Part shown: positions 17,547 through 26,664 of the stretch, piece after piece
Numbering within the stretch: the first letter of the stretch is position 1
Layout of the letters: every line of letters starts with the position of its first letter
Source: Segetibacter aerophilus
GTDB taxonomy: Bacteria; Bacteroidota; Bacteroidia; Chitinophagales; Chitinophagaceae
Direction: 5' to 3'
NCBI RefSeq assembly: GCF_007991655.1
Contig: NZ_BJYT01000001.1
Span: 620,001-684,000 of the forward strand
DNA length: 64,000 nt
Translations under genes and position numbers: made by a program
The notes under the pieces: model-generated
The model's database searches: none
Told to the model about the DNA's origin: nothing
Seen by the model: the letters and a program-made list of their open reading frames with translations, nothing else

Positions 17547-17972
17547 ATGGTGCAGAAAAAGCAAGGGCTTGATATAATAAATGAGGTGTTGGAGGAGTGC
17601 ATACTTGCATATCCCGTTTCATCATTTGTAATCAGTTTATACAAGCAATACCGCGAACGGGGAAGTCTTAGTAAAAAACAATTACAGGGATTGCACAGCA
17701 AGGCTTCTAAAATAAAGGATATTTCTCCGGGCAAGCTAGCGACTGTAGAGGCGATCATGAATAAAATGCCGACCAGGGAAAAATCTGAACTTCCCGCGCC
17801 AAAACCAATGGTTGAAAAGGAAGAAAGCACAGGACAAATGATTGAAGAGGTTTTGGCAAAGTACCCGCAGCACAAGAGAGTATTGTTCTTTAAGTCGAAG
17901 TATGAAAACAATGAGGTGCTGTCTCCCTTAGAGATTGGAGAATTAAAGAAGTTCAAGCAGCTAATTAAATAA
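17547..17972 (+). CDS. Small soluble protein with an internal duplication, function unknown
   Basis: The 141-residue product contains two similar helical units: residues ~8-55 (IINEVLEE...YPVSSFV...LYKQYRERGSLSKKQLQGL) and ~95-140 (MIEEVLAKYPQHKRVLFFKSKYENNEVLSPLEIGEL in two parts). Both share EVL, YP, a basic-aromatic helix, a turn and LS..L. The linker is proline/lysine-rich. No family is recognised. It is divergent from the cytochrome gene and precedes a small membrane-peptide gene. Confidence 0.7.
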   Translation: MVQKKQGLDIINEVLEECILAYPVSSFVISLYKQYRERGSLSKKQLQGLHSKASKIKDISPGKLATVEAIMNKMPTREKSELPAPKPMVEKEESTGQMIEEVLAKYPQHKRVLFFKSKYENNEVLSPLEIGELKKFKQLIK

Positions 17973-18034
17973 TAGCTGCCTCCGTTTTTCGCTGGTATGC
18001 CAATTGCACTAACTAAACCTTTAAACTAAACAAC

Positions 18035-18202
18035 ATGAAAAATATTTTAATTTTTGCGGGCATTGCCGGCATCGTTTCAGCAATAGCCATCTATTTCGTT
18101 TCCGAAAGTGCTAAATCTTCGTCAGAGGATAGTTACGTAACGAACAACGATATTGAAGCTTACGATTATATCGAGAATACAGGACGACCAACGATAGTGT
18201 AA
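18035..18202 (+). CDS. Small membrane protein (55 residues)
   Basis: The frame starts MKNILIFAGIAGIVSAIAIY, one membrane helix, and continues with a Ser/Asp/Glu-rich acidic tail (SSSEDSYVTNN...EAYDYIENT). It is followed 22 bases later by a strong terminator, and preceded by an AAC-rich leader, which together support a real gene. Function unknown. Confidence 0.65.
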   Translation: MKNILIFAGIAGIVSAIAIYFVSESAKSSSEDSYVTNNDIEAYDYIENTGRPTIV

Positions 18203-18224
18203 GGAGATTACAAAGCAACATTTT

Positions 18225-18252
18225 AACCCGCACTTAGCTGCGGGTTTTTTTT
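18225..18252 (+). terminator. Terminator of the small membrane protein gene
   Basis: AACCCGCA (18225-18232), six-base loop, TGCGGGTT (18239-18246), then a run of T to 18252. Confidence 0.85.
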
Positions 18253-18259
18253 GGCCATT

Positions 18260-19120
18260 TTAAAGTTGAGACTGCCGAAGCGAAAAGATTTTCCTGTATT
18301 TAGAAGGCGTCATTGCTTTCACTTTCAGGAACTGCTTGTTGAAATTGGCGATCGTACTAAATCCACTTTCATAGCTGGCGCCTTCTATAGTAATGCTGGT
18401 ATTATCTGTAAGTAGTTTGCACGCGTATCCAATCCTAACTTCATTAAGAAAATCGATATACCTTTTTCTTGTGCTTTTTTTAAAGTAGTTACAAAATGCC
18501 GGGATACTCATATCTGCTAACCTTGCTATTGTAGACAACTGGATAGGCTCTCTAAAGTTTTCCATTGTGTAATGAAAAATACGATCAATCCGTTCCCTGT
18601 TTTTGTTATTTACCTCTTTGACTTCCTGGGTGGAAAGGGTGTCAAACTCTTCTTTTTTAGCAAGTAAATCCAGGCATTCACACAGCGTAATTATTCTTCT
18701 AAACCCTTTTTCCTTTTCAAGAGTTCCAATAAGGGTATTCATTACTTCTTTACTTTTTCCTTTTATTTTCAATCCATGTAAAGAAGTTTTTAGGAGATGG
18801 AGCACTTCTTTGCTTTCAGGTAAATTCAAAAATTCATTGCCCCAGAAATCTTGCTTAAAGTGTACTACAATAGCGCTTGTAATAACATCGCCACTTTTCT
18901 TAAAAGTATGCGGAAGGTTAGCCCCTAGAAAAAAAACATCACCCACTTCGAATTCACCCACATAGTTCCCGATAAAACTAAGACCCGCACCTTCTGTAAA
19001 AAGGATCAGTTCATACTCGATGTGCTGGTGCCAGTTGACCTCAAAATTGGGTGTACGATGAGTGCGTGCAACAAAAGAAGTATTGTCACTAAGCGGAAGT
19101 TGTTCAACGAGTGGCTTCAT
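18260..19120 (-). CDS. AraC-family regulator with cupin sensor domain
   Basis: The 286-residue protein has an N-terminal cupin fold (about residues 20-110: HWHQHIEYELILFTEG-like, with H..H..E) that would bind a small ligand such as a sugar, and two C-terminal helix-turn-helix units (about 185-285: IARLADMSIPAFCNYFKKST and GASYESGFSTIANFNKQF). It is divergent from xylB and thus the obvious candidate regulator of the pentose locus. Whether it activates or represses, and its ligand, cannot be read from sequence. Confidence 0.88.
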   Translation of the reverse strand: MKPLVEQLPLSDNTSFVARTHRTPNFEVNWHQHIEYELILFTEGAGLSFIGNYVGEFEVGDVFFLGANLPHTFKKSGDVITSAIVVHFKQDFWGNEFLNLPESKEVLHLLKTSLHGLKIKGKSKEVMNTLIGTLEKEKGFRRIITLCECLDLLAKKEEFDTLSTQEVKEVNNKNRERIDRIFHYTMENFREPIQLSTIARLADMSIPAFCNYFKKSTRKRYIDFLNEVRIGYACKLLTDNTSITIEGASYESGFSTIANFNKQFLKVKAMTPSKYRKIFSLRQSQL

Positions 19121-19331
19121 AGTACAATATTAAGTAAGAAGGGTATTTGCAAACTACTTTTCGATTAAAATAGTTTAGGTAATAAATAAAAAAGTAGTAG
19201 AAGAGTATTGTAATTCAATCTAATTTGCAGCCCGTTGCAATACTGTAAAGCTTGCCAGTTCCATAAATCTCCGCTTTCATATATGCAATTAATAAGTAAA
19301 CAACTTTGTTTTATTATTAATCCAGGTAACC

Positions 19332-20813
19332 ATGTTATTATTAGGTATTGACGTTGGTACATCTTCTATTAAAGTTTCAGTGGTCGATTCTCAGACTCAA
19401 CAATGTGTCGCTTCCGCCCAGTTTCCTGATACGGAGACAGAGATAAAATCAGTTCAACCGGGTTGGGCCGAGCAGTCAGCAGAAATGTGGTGGGAACATG
19501 TGCAACAAGCCATTAAACGACTGGGCTCAACTAATGACATAAATCTCATTGATGTAGGCGCGATTGGTATAGCTTACCAGATGCATGGGTTGGTAGTCGT
19601 AGACAAAGACCAGACAGTGCTTCGCGATTCAATCATCTGGTGCGACAGCCGTGCAGTTCCTTTTGGTGAGAAAGCTTTCCAGGCAATCGGCGAACAAAAT
19701 TCCTTATCGCACCTGCTAAACTCACCCGGTAATTTTACAGCAGCTAAATTGGGTTGGGTGAAGGAAAATGAACCTGCAGTTTATAGCTCTATAAATAAGG
19801 TGATGCTCCCCGGCGATTATATAGCCATGAAGCTAACAGGTGAAGTCACCACCAGCTCCTCTGCACTGTCTGAAGGTGTTTTTTGGGATTTTCAAAAAGA
19901 CGGTTTATCTGATGATGTCATGAATCATTTTAAATTCGACTCGTCATTCATCCCACGTGTAAATCCTGTGTTTTCTGAGCACGGTCATCTTCAAAAGGAG
20001 GTGGCAGCATCATTGGGTTTACAGCAGGGGATACCTGTAACATATAAAGCGGGTGACCAGCCCAACAATGCTTTATCGTTAAACGTACTAAATCCCGGTG
20101 AGGTCGCTGCGACTGCCGGCACTTCGGGTGTTATTTATGGTGTAAGCGACCAGTTGGCGTACGATAAACAATCTCGTGTAAACACTTTTGCGCATGTAAA
20201 TCATGCAAGCGATGAGAAGCGTCTGGGCGTGCTGCTGTGTATCAACGGAACGGGTATCTTGAACCGTTGGGTTCGCGACAATATTGCTCCTGACATGTCT
20301 TACAAAAAGATAGATGAGGCTGCTTTAAAAGTAGCGCCGGGAAGTAACAGTTTGTATATTCTTCCTTTTGGAAATGGTGCTGAAAGAATGCTAAACAATA
20401 AAATAATCGGCTGCCACTTTCACGGCATCGACCTGAATATTCATACCCGTGCACACATATTTCGCGCGGCACAGGAAGGCATTGCTTTTGCTTTCAGGTA
20501 TGGTCTGGACATTATGCGTGAAAATGGTATGAACCCTACTATTATCAGGGCGGGACGTTCGAATATGTTTTTAAGTCAATTGTTTACAGAGGCTTTTGTG
20601 AACGCCACGGGTGTGCCTGTTGAGTTGTATGAAAGCGATGGAAGCGTAGGTGCAGCCATCGGCGCAGGAATTGGGGCGAAGGCTTTTGCCAATGAACAGG
20701 AAGCATTTAGTAAAATGAAACCCTTGCAGTTGGTAGAGCCGAACAACCAGGATACTTATAATACCCTGTACCAAGAATGGAAAAAAGTTTTGGAGATGCA
20801 TTTGAATAAGTAG
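19332..20813 (+). CDS. xylB: Xylulokinase
   Basis: XylB phosphorylates D-xylulose to xylulose 5-phosphate. The 493-residue FGGY kinase begins LLLGIDVGTSSIKVSV (ATP phosphate loop), contains IGIAYQMHGLVVVD (substrate site), LPGDYIAMKLTGE, AGDQPNNALSLNV, AATAGTSGVIYGV and the C-terminal GSVGAAIGAGIGA. The product fits the neighbouring xylA. The stop codon TAG forms the first bases of a tandem repeat. It lies at the head of the catabolic cluster with a 211-base divergent promoter region towards the AraC regulator. Confidence 0.94.
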   Translation: MLLLGIDVGTSSIKVSVVDSQTQQCVASAQFPDTETEIKSVQPGWAEQSAEMWWEHVQQAIKRLGSTNDINLIDVGAIGIAYQMHGLVVVDKDQTVLRDSIIWCDSRAVPFGEKAFQAIGEQNSLSHLLNSPGNFTAAKLGWVKENEPAVYSSINKVMLPGDYIAMKLTGEVTTSSSALSEGVFWDFQKDGLSDDVMNHFKFDSSFIPRVNPVFSEHGHLQKEVAASLGLQQGIPVTYKAGDQPNNALSLNVLNPGEVAATAGTSGVIYGVSDQLAYDKQSRVNTFAHVNHASDEKRLGVLLCINGTGILNRWVRDNIAPDMSYKKIDEAALKVAPGSNSLYILPFGNGAERMLNNKIIGCHFHGIDLNIHTRAHIFRAAQEGIAFAFRYGLDIMRENGMNPTIIRAGRSNMFLSQLFTEAFVNATGVPVELYESDGSVGAAIGAGIGAKAFANEQEAFSKMKPLQLVEPNNQDTYNTLYQEWKKVLEMHLNK

Positions 20814-20859
20814 GGTTTAAGGTGTAGGGTTTAGGGTGTAAAGTGTAGGGTTTAGGGCG
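20811..20859 (+). repeat. Three-unit 14-bp tandem repeat at the xylB stop codon
   Basis: Units TAGGGTTTAAGGTG (20811), TAGGGTTTAGGGTG (20825) and TAGGGTTTAGGGCG (20846), with a half unit TAAAGTG between the last two. The first unit begins exactly on the TAG stop of xylB. The unit contains the telomere-like string TTTAGGG, presumably by coincidence. Confidence 0.8.
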
Positions 20860-20926
20860 TGTAGTATGTAGCAGGCAGCTTTAAGCTCTTAGCGATCAGC
20901 TTGCACCGGTCTTGAGTTCTTTATTC

Positions 20927-20951
20927 AATATCGTTGTGTCACTCACTGCGA
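20927..20951 (-). repeat. Dispersed ACAACGATG repeat, copy 4
   Basis: Reverse-oriented copy: AGTGAGTGACACAACGATATT on the minus strand, one substitution in the core (GATA for GATG). Confidence 0.7.
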
Positions 20952-21152
20952 CAGTTTGTTCTTTTTTGAGGTTTTAATTCAAAAAGCGTAAAAGGCAGTA
21001 GGTCTAAAAATAATGGTAAAGGTGCGGGGCGAATTTAGGACGCAGAGGGAGATTGAAGTAAGGTAATGGGGGTTACCAAAACGGAAGAATCTGACTTGAT
21101 CTAATTTTGCCCTGACCTTACCAGGTTATAGGTGAAAGGCCGGAAAAAAGTT

Positions 21153-21175
21153 GAAGAGTGCGACGCAAGAGAGTT
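21153..21175 (+). repeat. Dispersed ACAACGATG repeat, copy 5 (degenerate)
   Basis: GAGTGCGACGCAAGAGAGTT: the CpG-rich variant with its right part mutated. Accepted because the first 12 bases match the CpG-rich variant of copies 3 and 6. Confidence 0.4.
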
Positions 21176-21339
21176 TAATAGCATTGTAAAAGCTGGCTAC
21201 GTAACTCCTTTTCAACTTGTTAAAGAACCGGTCAACATTAAATAACGGAAACAGAAATTCGACATTGTAAAAGCTCACAGCCTGCAAGGTTTAAACCTTT
21301 TTCAATAACATTCTTTCAATAAAACAAAAACAGATAGCT

Positions 21340-22668
21340 ATGTCAGTCTTAATTGGTCAAAAAGAGTTTTTTCCCGGTATTCAACAGATTAAATACGAAG
21401 GACCTGAAAGCGATAATCCAATGGCTTTTCGCTGGTACGATGAAAACAAAATGATCGCAGGCAAAACAATGAAAGAGTACCTGAAGTTTTCTTGTGCGTA
21501 CTGGCATTCGTTCTGCTACGATGGCGCCGATCCCTTTGGCGGTGCTACGTTCGTTCATCCTTGGAATGAAAAAGGGGATGCAGTTGAAAGGGCAAAAGAC
21601 AAAATGGATGCAGCCTTTGAATTTATGACCAAGTTAGGCCTCGACTATTATTGTTTTCACGATCTTGATGTAGTAGACTATACAAACGATGTTGTAGAAT
21701 ACGAGCGTCGCTTGCAGGCGATGGTGGAGTATGCAAAAGAAAAGCAGTCAAAGACAGGTATCAAATTGTTGTGGGGCACAGCTAATGTATTCTCTCATCG
21801 CCGTTATATGAACGGAGCATCGACCAATCCTGATTTCCATGTGCTTGCACATGCAGCCACGCAAGTGAAAGGTGCCCTTGATGCAACCATTGCGCTTGGA
21901 GGCGAAAACTATGTTTTTTGGGGAGGTAGAGAAGGTTATATGAGCCTGCTTAACACTAACATGAAGAGAGAGCAGGAACACTTAGCCAGGTTTTTACATA
22001 CTGCAAAAGACTACGCTAGGAAACAAGGTTTTAAAGGCACTTTTTTCATAGAGCCTAAACCAATGGAGCCAACAAAACACCAATACGATTACGATGCTGC
22101 AACTGTTGTTGGCTTTTTGCGCCAACATGGTTTAGCCGATGATTTTAAAATTAACCTCGAGGTAAACCACGCTACTTTGGCCGGTCATACTTTTGCTCAC
22201 GAGGTGCAGGTAGCGGCTGATGCAGGTATGTTAGGTTCAATGGATGCTAACCGTGGGGACTATCAAAATGGATGGGACACGGACCAGTTTCCAAACAGTG
22301 TAGAAGAGTTGACTGAGGCAATGTTGATCGTATTGGAAGCAGGTGGATTGCAAGGTGGCGGTGTAAATTTCGACGCCCGCATTCGCAGAAATTCAACTGA
22401 TCCCGCAGATCTTTTTTATGGTCACATTGGCGGTATGGATGTATTTGCAAAAGCACTCATCAGTGCTGAAACAATTCTAAATAAATCAGAGTATAAGAAA
22501 ATCCGTGCAGACCGTTACGCTTCCTTTGACAGCGGTAAAGGCGCCGAGTTCGAAAACGGTCAATTGTCCTTGGAAGATTTAAGACAATATGCCATCGAAA
22601 ACGGCGAGCCTGAAGTAAGAAGTGGAAGACAAGAGTATCTTGAAAATTTAGTAAACAGGTATATTTAA
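21340..22668 (+). CDS. xylA: Xylose isomerase
   Basis: XylA interconverts D-xylose and D-xylulose with two divalent metals. The 442-residue protein is the class II (long) form, with FHDLDVV (catalytic His), [30 protein letters not shown] (metal-binding Glu and Lys), [23 protein letters not shown] and [13 protein letters not shown], all family signatures. It ends just before a strong terminator. Its product feeds xylB, the preceding gene. Confidence 0.97.
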   Translation: MSVLIGQKEFFPGIQQIKYEGPESDNPMAFRWYDENKMIAGKTMKEYLKFSCAYWHSFCYDGADPFGGATFVHPWNEKGDAVERAKDKMDAAFEFMTKLGLDYYCFHDLDVVDYTNDVVEYERRLQAMVEYAKEKQSKTGIKLLWGTANVFSHRRYMNGASTNPDFHVLAHAATQVKGALDATIALGGENYVFWGGREGYMSLLNTNMKREQEHLARFLHTAKDYARKQGFKGTFFIEPKPMEPTKHQYDYDAATVVGFLRQHGLADDFKINLEVNHATLAGHTFAHEVQVAADAGMLGSMDANRGDYQNGWDTDQFPNSVEELTEAMLIVLEAGGLQGGGVNFDARIRRNSTDPADLFYGHIGGMDVFAKALISAETILNKSEYKKIRADRYASFDSGKGAEFENGQLSLEDLRQYAIENGEPEVRSGRQEYLENLVNRYI

Positions 22669-22677
22669 CTGCAGCAT

Positions 22678-22723
22678 AATAAGAGCAAGATAGGAGCTTA
22701 AGGCTTTCTGTCTTGCTCTTATT
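22678..22723 (+). terminator. Terminator after xylA
   Basis: AATAAGAGCAAGA (22678-22690) is perfectly complementary to TCTTGCTCTTATT (22711-22723), with a 20-base loop. The T content after the stem is modest. Confidence 0.65.
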
Positions 22724-22847
22724 TACTTCTTCGCATGAAGATTTTTCTCCGGTATTGCAGCCTCTTTGTGTTAGCAACTTATATCTTGGCAGAACCACTT
22801 ATTTAATGACTGAAACAATAAGACAGGTAAATAAAAACTTTCAATTC

Positions 22848-23834
22848 ATGAAATGCTTTGCAGGTCTTCTGGTACTACTTTTTTGTTCGTCTGGTTTAAG
22901 TGCTCAACAAGTTGATATTAAAATTCCTGCTCATGATCCTGTCATGATTAAGCAAGACAATACCTATTATATGTTTTGCACCGGTTTGGGAATTTCGGTG
23001 TATTCATCAACAGATATGAAGAGCTGGAAGCGAAGAAATTCCGTTTTTTCTAAACCTCCTGAATGGGCTGTCAGAGCTGTTCCTGGTTTTAAAGGACATG
23101 TGTGGGCGCCTGATATCAGCTACCGCAACGGTAAGTACTATTTGTATTATGCCGTTTCTGCTTTTGGAAAAAACACTTCCTGTATCGGTGTAGCTGTCAA
23201 CGCTACGCTTGATAGCACTTCTGCAAATTTTGAATGGAAAGACCTTGGAAAAGTTATACAGTCAGTTCCGGGGAGAGATATGTGGAACGCAATTGACCCA
23301 AATCTCTTGGTAGATGAAAACAATACACCCTGGTTAGCTTTCGGTTCCTTCTGGGAAGGAATGAAAATGGTTAAGCTGAACGCTGAAATGACTGCTTTAG
23401 CACAACCCGAAGAATGGTACACAATTGCGAGAAGACCAAGAGATTTTTCAGCTAGAGACTCCTCGCCGGGCAACGCAGCAATTGAAGCTCCCTTCATTTT
23501 TAAAAAAGATAAATATTACTACCTTTTTGTTTCGTGGGATTACTGTTGTCGTGCTGAGAAAAGCGATTATAAAGTGGTAGTAGGTCGTAGTGAAAATGCG
23601 ACGGGTCCTTTCCTCGATAAAACCGGCAAAAGTATGTTTATGGGCGGCGGCTCTTTAGTACTTGAAGGTGATAACAAACTATGGTACGGCGCTGGCCACA
23701 ACTCAGCATATACATTTGATGAGAAAGATTACATTATATACCATGGTTATGATGCACAAGACAAAGGCCGTTCAAAGCTAATGATCCGGAATCTAAAGTG
23801 GAGCGACGGCTGGCCGGAAGTGCAAGCGGACTAG
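22848..23834 (+). CDS. GH43 arabinanase-like glycoside hydrolase, secreted
   Basis: From ATG 22848 the product (328 residues) starts with a clear signal peptide MKCFAGLLVLLFCSSGLSAQ. The five-bladed GH43 propeller shows the catalytic Asp in PAHDPVMIK, APDISYRNGKYYLYY, the second Asp in NAIDPNLLVDENNTPWLAFGSFW and the acid Glu in AAIEAPFIFKK. Sequence style fits arabinan endo-1,5-alpha-L-arabinosidases, which release arabinose oligomers, matching the araBAD genes downstream. ATG 22806 is an alternative start with a longer basic n-region. It could also act on arabinoxylan. Confidence 0.87.
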   Translation: MKCFAGLLVLLFCSSGLSAQQVDIKIPAHDPVMIKQDNTYYMFCTGLGISVYSSTDMKSWKRRNSVFSKPPEWAVRAVPGFKGHVWAPDISYRNGKYYLYYAVSAFGKNTSCIGVAVNATLDSTSANFEWKDLGKVIQSVPGRDMWNAIDPNLLVDENNTPWLAFGSFWEGMKMVKLNAEMTALAQPEEWYTIARRPRDFSARDSSPGNAAIEAPFIFKKDKYYYLFVSWDYCCRAEKSDYKVVVGRSENATGPFLDKTGKSMFMGGGSLVLEGDNKLWYGAGHNSAYTFDEKDYIIYHGYDAQDKGRSKLMIRNLKWSDGWPEVQAD

Positions 23835-24005
23835 GACTTTTTCATGGACTTATTGGCTTTAGACAAAAATGAGTGTTTTTTTATTCAAAGCTTGAAGGAA
23901 CTTCGGCGACGATGAAGGATTTGTAGAGCATCTAAACTTATTTGTATTATTGTAACCTTTTAAAAACGATTAACTGCTTTCATTAATAAAGAAACAAATC
24001 ACGCT

Positions 24006-24656
24006 ATGAAATTTTTTATCGACACTGCTAATCTTGCCCAAATCAAAGAGGCCAACGAGCTTGGAATACTTGATGGGGTTACCACGAATCCATCCTTAAT
24101 GGCCAAAGAAGGAATACGCGGCCAGGAAGCAATTAACCAGCATTACAAAACCATTTGTGAAATGGTTGATGGAGACATCAGTGCCGAAGTGCTGACAACT
24201 GAATTTGCAACGATCGTTGAAGAAGGTAAAAAGTTAGCGGCGCTGCATCCAAACATTGTGGTGAAAGTGCCAATGATCAAAGAAGGAGTAAAAGCAATTA
24301 AGTGGTTTACCGATAATGGAATAAGAACCAACTGCACATTAATATTCTCTGCCGGCCAGGCTATCCTTGCTGCCAAAGCAGGAGCCACCTACATTTCTCC
24401 ATTTCTCGGTCGGATAGATGACAGTGGCTGGGATGGTATGCAACTGATAGAACAGATAGCCCAAATCTTCGCAATTCAACAATATAAAACTGAAATCTTA
24501 GCGGCTTCCATCAGGTCTCCAAATCATATTATACAAGCTGCCCAAGCCGGAGCGCATGTTTGTACCTGCCCGCTTGAACCCATTCTTGGTTTATTAAAGC
24601 ACCCGCTTACTGATATTGGACTTGCTAAATTTTTAGAAGACGCTAAAAAAATGTAA
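24006..24656 (+). CDS. Transaldolase, TalC/fructose-6-phosphate aldolase subfamily
   Basis: The 216-residue protein starts [16 protein letters not shown] and has [19 protein letters not shown] (Schiff-base Lys) and [15 protein letters not shown]. The Phe in SPFLGR resembles true TalC transaldolases, whereas FSA aldolases usually have Tyr there, and it sits before transketolase genes, so transaldolase (sedoheptulose 7-P + GAP to erythrose 4-P + fructose 6-P) is the likelier activity. It overlaps nothing and is eight bases from the next gene. Confidence 0.88.
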   Translation: MKFFIDTANLAQIKEANELGILDGVTTNPSLMAKEGIRGQEAINQHYKTICEMVDGDISAEVLTTEFATIVEEGKKLAALHPNIVVKVPMIKEGVKAIKWFTDNGIRTNCTLIFSAGQAILAAKAGATYISPFLGRIDDSGWDGMQLIEQIAQIFAIQQYKTEILAASIRSPNHIIQAAQAGAHVCTCPLEPILGLLKHPLTDIGLAKFLEDAKKM

Positions 24657-24664
24657 TTAAACTT

Positions 24665-25531
24665 ATGGAAATACAAGATTTAAAAAACGTAGGCGCGCAG
24701 GTAAGAAGAGATATCGTACGCCAAGTGCATTCATCTCAATCCGGTCATCCCGGTGGATCATTAGGATGTACTGATATGGTCGTTGCTCTTTATTTCAGGG
24801 AGATGAAGATTAACGAAAATAAAAATGCCGAAGGATTTCTTCAGTTTGTAAGAGAAGGAATTGGCGAAGATCTTTTCTTCCTTTCAAACGGTCATATTTC
24901 TCCCTTGTTTTATTCGGTACTTGCGAGGAGGGGATATTTTCCTGTTAGCGAGATGAGTACTTTTAGAAAGATTAACTCTCGTCTGCAGGGCCATCCTGCT
25001 ACGCATGAACATCTTCCCGGTATTCGTGTAGCCTCCGGTTCTTTAGGACAAGGTTTGTCTGTAGCATGTGGAGCAGCTTATGCGAAAAGATTAAGAAAAG
25101 ACGACCGCTTTGTATATGTGATGATGGGCGACGGCGAGCAACAGGAAGGACAGGTTTGGGAAGCAGTGCAATTTGCGCCCCATCATAAACTAGATAATCT
25201 GATCGCCATTATTGACTGGAACGGACAACAAATTGACGGACCTACAGAAGTGGTAATGAACAACCTGGATTTGAAAGCTAAATACGAGGCCTTTGGTTGG
25301 GATACCGTTGACCTGGATAATGGTAACAACATGGAGCACGTGGTTGAGTCTTTAAAACAAGCGAAAGCAAAAACGGGAAAGGGTAAGCCCGTTGTTATTC
25401 TGATGAGAACAGGAATGGGTTATGGGGTAGATTATATGATGGGAACTCACAAATGGCATGGCGCCGCACCTAATGATGATCAACTTCTTGTTGCATTAAA
25501 TCAACTGCCCGTGACGTTGGGAGACTATTAA
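24665..25531 (+). CDS. Transketolase, N-terminal subunit
   Basis: Transketolase moves two-carbon units between pentose phosphates with thiamine diphosphate. This 288-residue polypeptide is the PP domain: SQSGHPGGSLGCTDMV, FFLSNGHISPLFYSVL, ASGSLGQGLSVACGAA and the ThDP motif GDGEQQEGQVWEA...NLIAIIDWNG. The Pyr and C-terminal domains are on the next gene, so the enzyme is split as in archaea and many pentose clusters. It starts eight bases after the transaldolase gene. Confidence 0.94.
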   Translation: MEIQDLKNVGAQVRRDIVRQVHSSQSGHPGGSLGCTDMVVALYFREMKINENKNAEGFLQFVREGIGEDLFFLSNGHISPLFYSVLARRGYFPVSEMSTFRKINSRLQGHPATHEHLPGIRVASGSLGQGLSVACGAAYAKRLRKDDRFVYVMMGDGEQQEGQVWEAVQFAPHHKLDNLIAIIDWNGQQIDGPTEVVMNNLDLKAKYEAFGWDTVDLDNGNNMEHVVESLKQAKAKTGKGKPVVILMRTGMGYGVDYMMGTHKWHGAAPNDDQLLVALNQLPVTLGDY

Positions 25532-25612
25532 GGAAGTAAAAATTAATAAGGAAAAAGGAAAAATTCCGCCACTTTTTTTACTTTTTACTTTTGACTTTTT
25601 CCTGCTCATTTC
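25532..25612 (+). repeat. Imperfect A/T-rich inverted repeat between the transketolase genes
   Basis: A stretch of GGAAAAAGGAAAAA (left) and several TTTTTACTTTT units (right) can fold imperfectly as GGAAAAAG...CTTTTTCC. It could be a weak attenuator or processing site between two subunit genes, or simple low-complexity drift. Confidence 0.35.
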
Positions 25613-25636
25613 ATTAAAACCGTTACACTTCAACAA

Positions 25637-26590
25637 ATGAAAAAATACACATTTACAGATAAGAAAGATACCCGTTCAGGTTTTGGGGCAGGCATTGCAG
25701 AACTAGGAAGATCAAATCCTAAAGTGATTGCGCTGTGTGCTGACCTGGTCGCATCTTTAAAATTGGATACGTTTATTAAAGAAAATCCTGAGCGTTTTAT
25801 ACAAGTTGGTATTGCCGAAGCTAATATGATTGGTGTTTCTGCCGGTCTTGCCCTCAGTGGATACATTCCTTACGCAACTACGTTTGCAAATTTCGGTTCC
25901 GGTCGTGTTTATGACCAGATTAGGCAGAGCGTTGCTTATTCAGGTACTAATGTGAAAATTTGCGTGTCTCATGCAGGTCTTACTTTAGGCGAAGATGGGG
26001 CAACTCACCAAATTCTTGAAGACCTAGCTATGATGCGTGCAATGCCCGAGATGACTGTTATCAATCCCTGCGATTATAACCAGACCAAAGCAGCAACCAT
26101 CGCTATCGCTGATTATAACGGTCCCGTCTATCTTCGTTTTGGCCGACCAGTTATGCCCATTTTTACTGCTGATGATCAGAAGTTTGAAATTGGAAAAGCA
26201 TGGACAGTAAATGAAGGAAAGGATGTGAGCATCTTTGCTACAGGTCATCTTGTTTGGGAAGCCATTCTCGCAGGAGAAATTCTTGAGCAGGAAGGGATCG
26301 ATGCGGAGATCATAAACATACATACGATAAAGCCACTAGACAACGAAGCTATCCTTAAGTCAGCGTCTAAAACAAGATGCGTTGTAACTGCCGAAGAACA
26401 TCAACTCAACGGCGGACTGGGAGATGCAGTTTGCCAATTACTAAGCAGAAATATGCCGACACCGGTTGAAATGATTGGCGTAAACAATTCTTTTGGCGAA
26501 AGCGGTACTCCTGCTCAGTTGATGGAAAAGTACGGCTTGAATGCAAAAAGCATTGTGGAGTCTGTTCGTAAAGTGATAGCGAGAAAATAA
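25637..26590 (+). CDS. Transketolase, C-terminal subunit
   Basis: The 317-residue partner of the preceding gene contains the Pyr domain (DTRSGFGAGIAELG, FIQVGIAEANMIGVSAGLA with the catalytic Glu, and GEDGATHQILEDLAMMRA) and the C-terminal domain (LYLRFGRP-type, TAEEHQLNGGLGDAV). Together the two subunits link xylulose 5-phosphate to glycolytic intermediates. The 105-base spacer with an A/T-rich imperfect hairpin separates them. Confidence 0.94.
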   Translation: MKKYTFTDKKDTRSGFGAGIAELGRSNPKVIALCADLVASLKLDTFIKENPERFIQVGIAEANMIGVSAGLALSGYIPYATTFANFGSGRVYDQIRQSVAYSGTNVKICVSHAGLTLGEDGATHQILEDLAMMRAMPEMTVINPCDYNQTKAATIAIADYNGPVYLRFGRPVMPIFTADDQKFEIGKAWTVNEGKDVSIFATGHLVWEAILAGEILEQEGIDAEIINIHTIKPLDNEAILKSASKTRCVVTAEEHQLNGGLGDAVCQLLSRNMPTPVEMIGVNNSFGESGTPAQLMEKYGLNAKSIVESVRKVIARK

Positions 26591-26664
26591 GGGCGGGGAG
26601 TTGCTGACTTCACAACTTTAAACTCAATACCACCAATGTTGCCGCTCAGCTTAAATTTATTCTT

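Larger units (their letters stand above)
20860..21339. other. Intergenic region between xylB and xylA
   Basis: After the tandem repeat this 480-base stretch has two copies of the dispersed repeat (20927 and 21153) and the partly repeated phrase CATTGTAAAAGCT (about 21182 and 21264). No small gene or terminator is convincing. The xylA promoter should be in the last 100 bases. Confidence 0.5.

Noticed and set aside
20811-20859. Interpretation of the tandem repeat as telomeric
   Set aside because: Bacterial chromosomal context; the TTTAGGG string arises from a 14-bp unit and only three copies.
23890-23920. Possible repeat copy with GGCGACGATGAAGG
   Set aside because: Only the last six bases (ACGATG) match; not counted.
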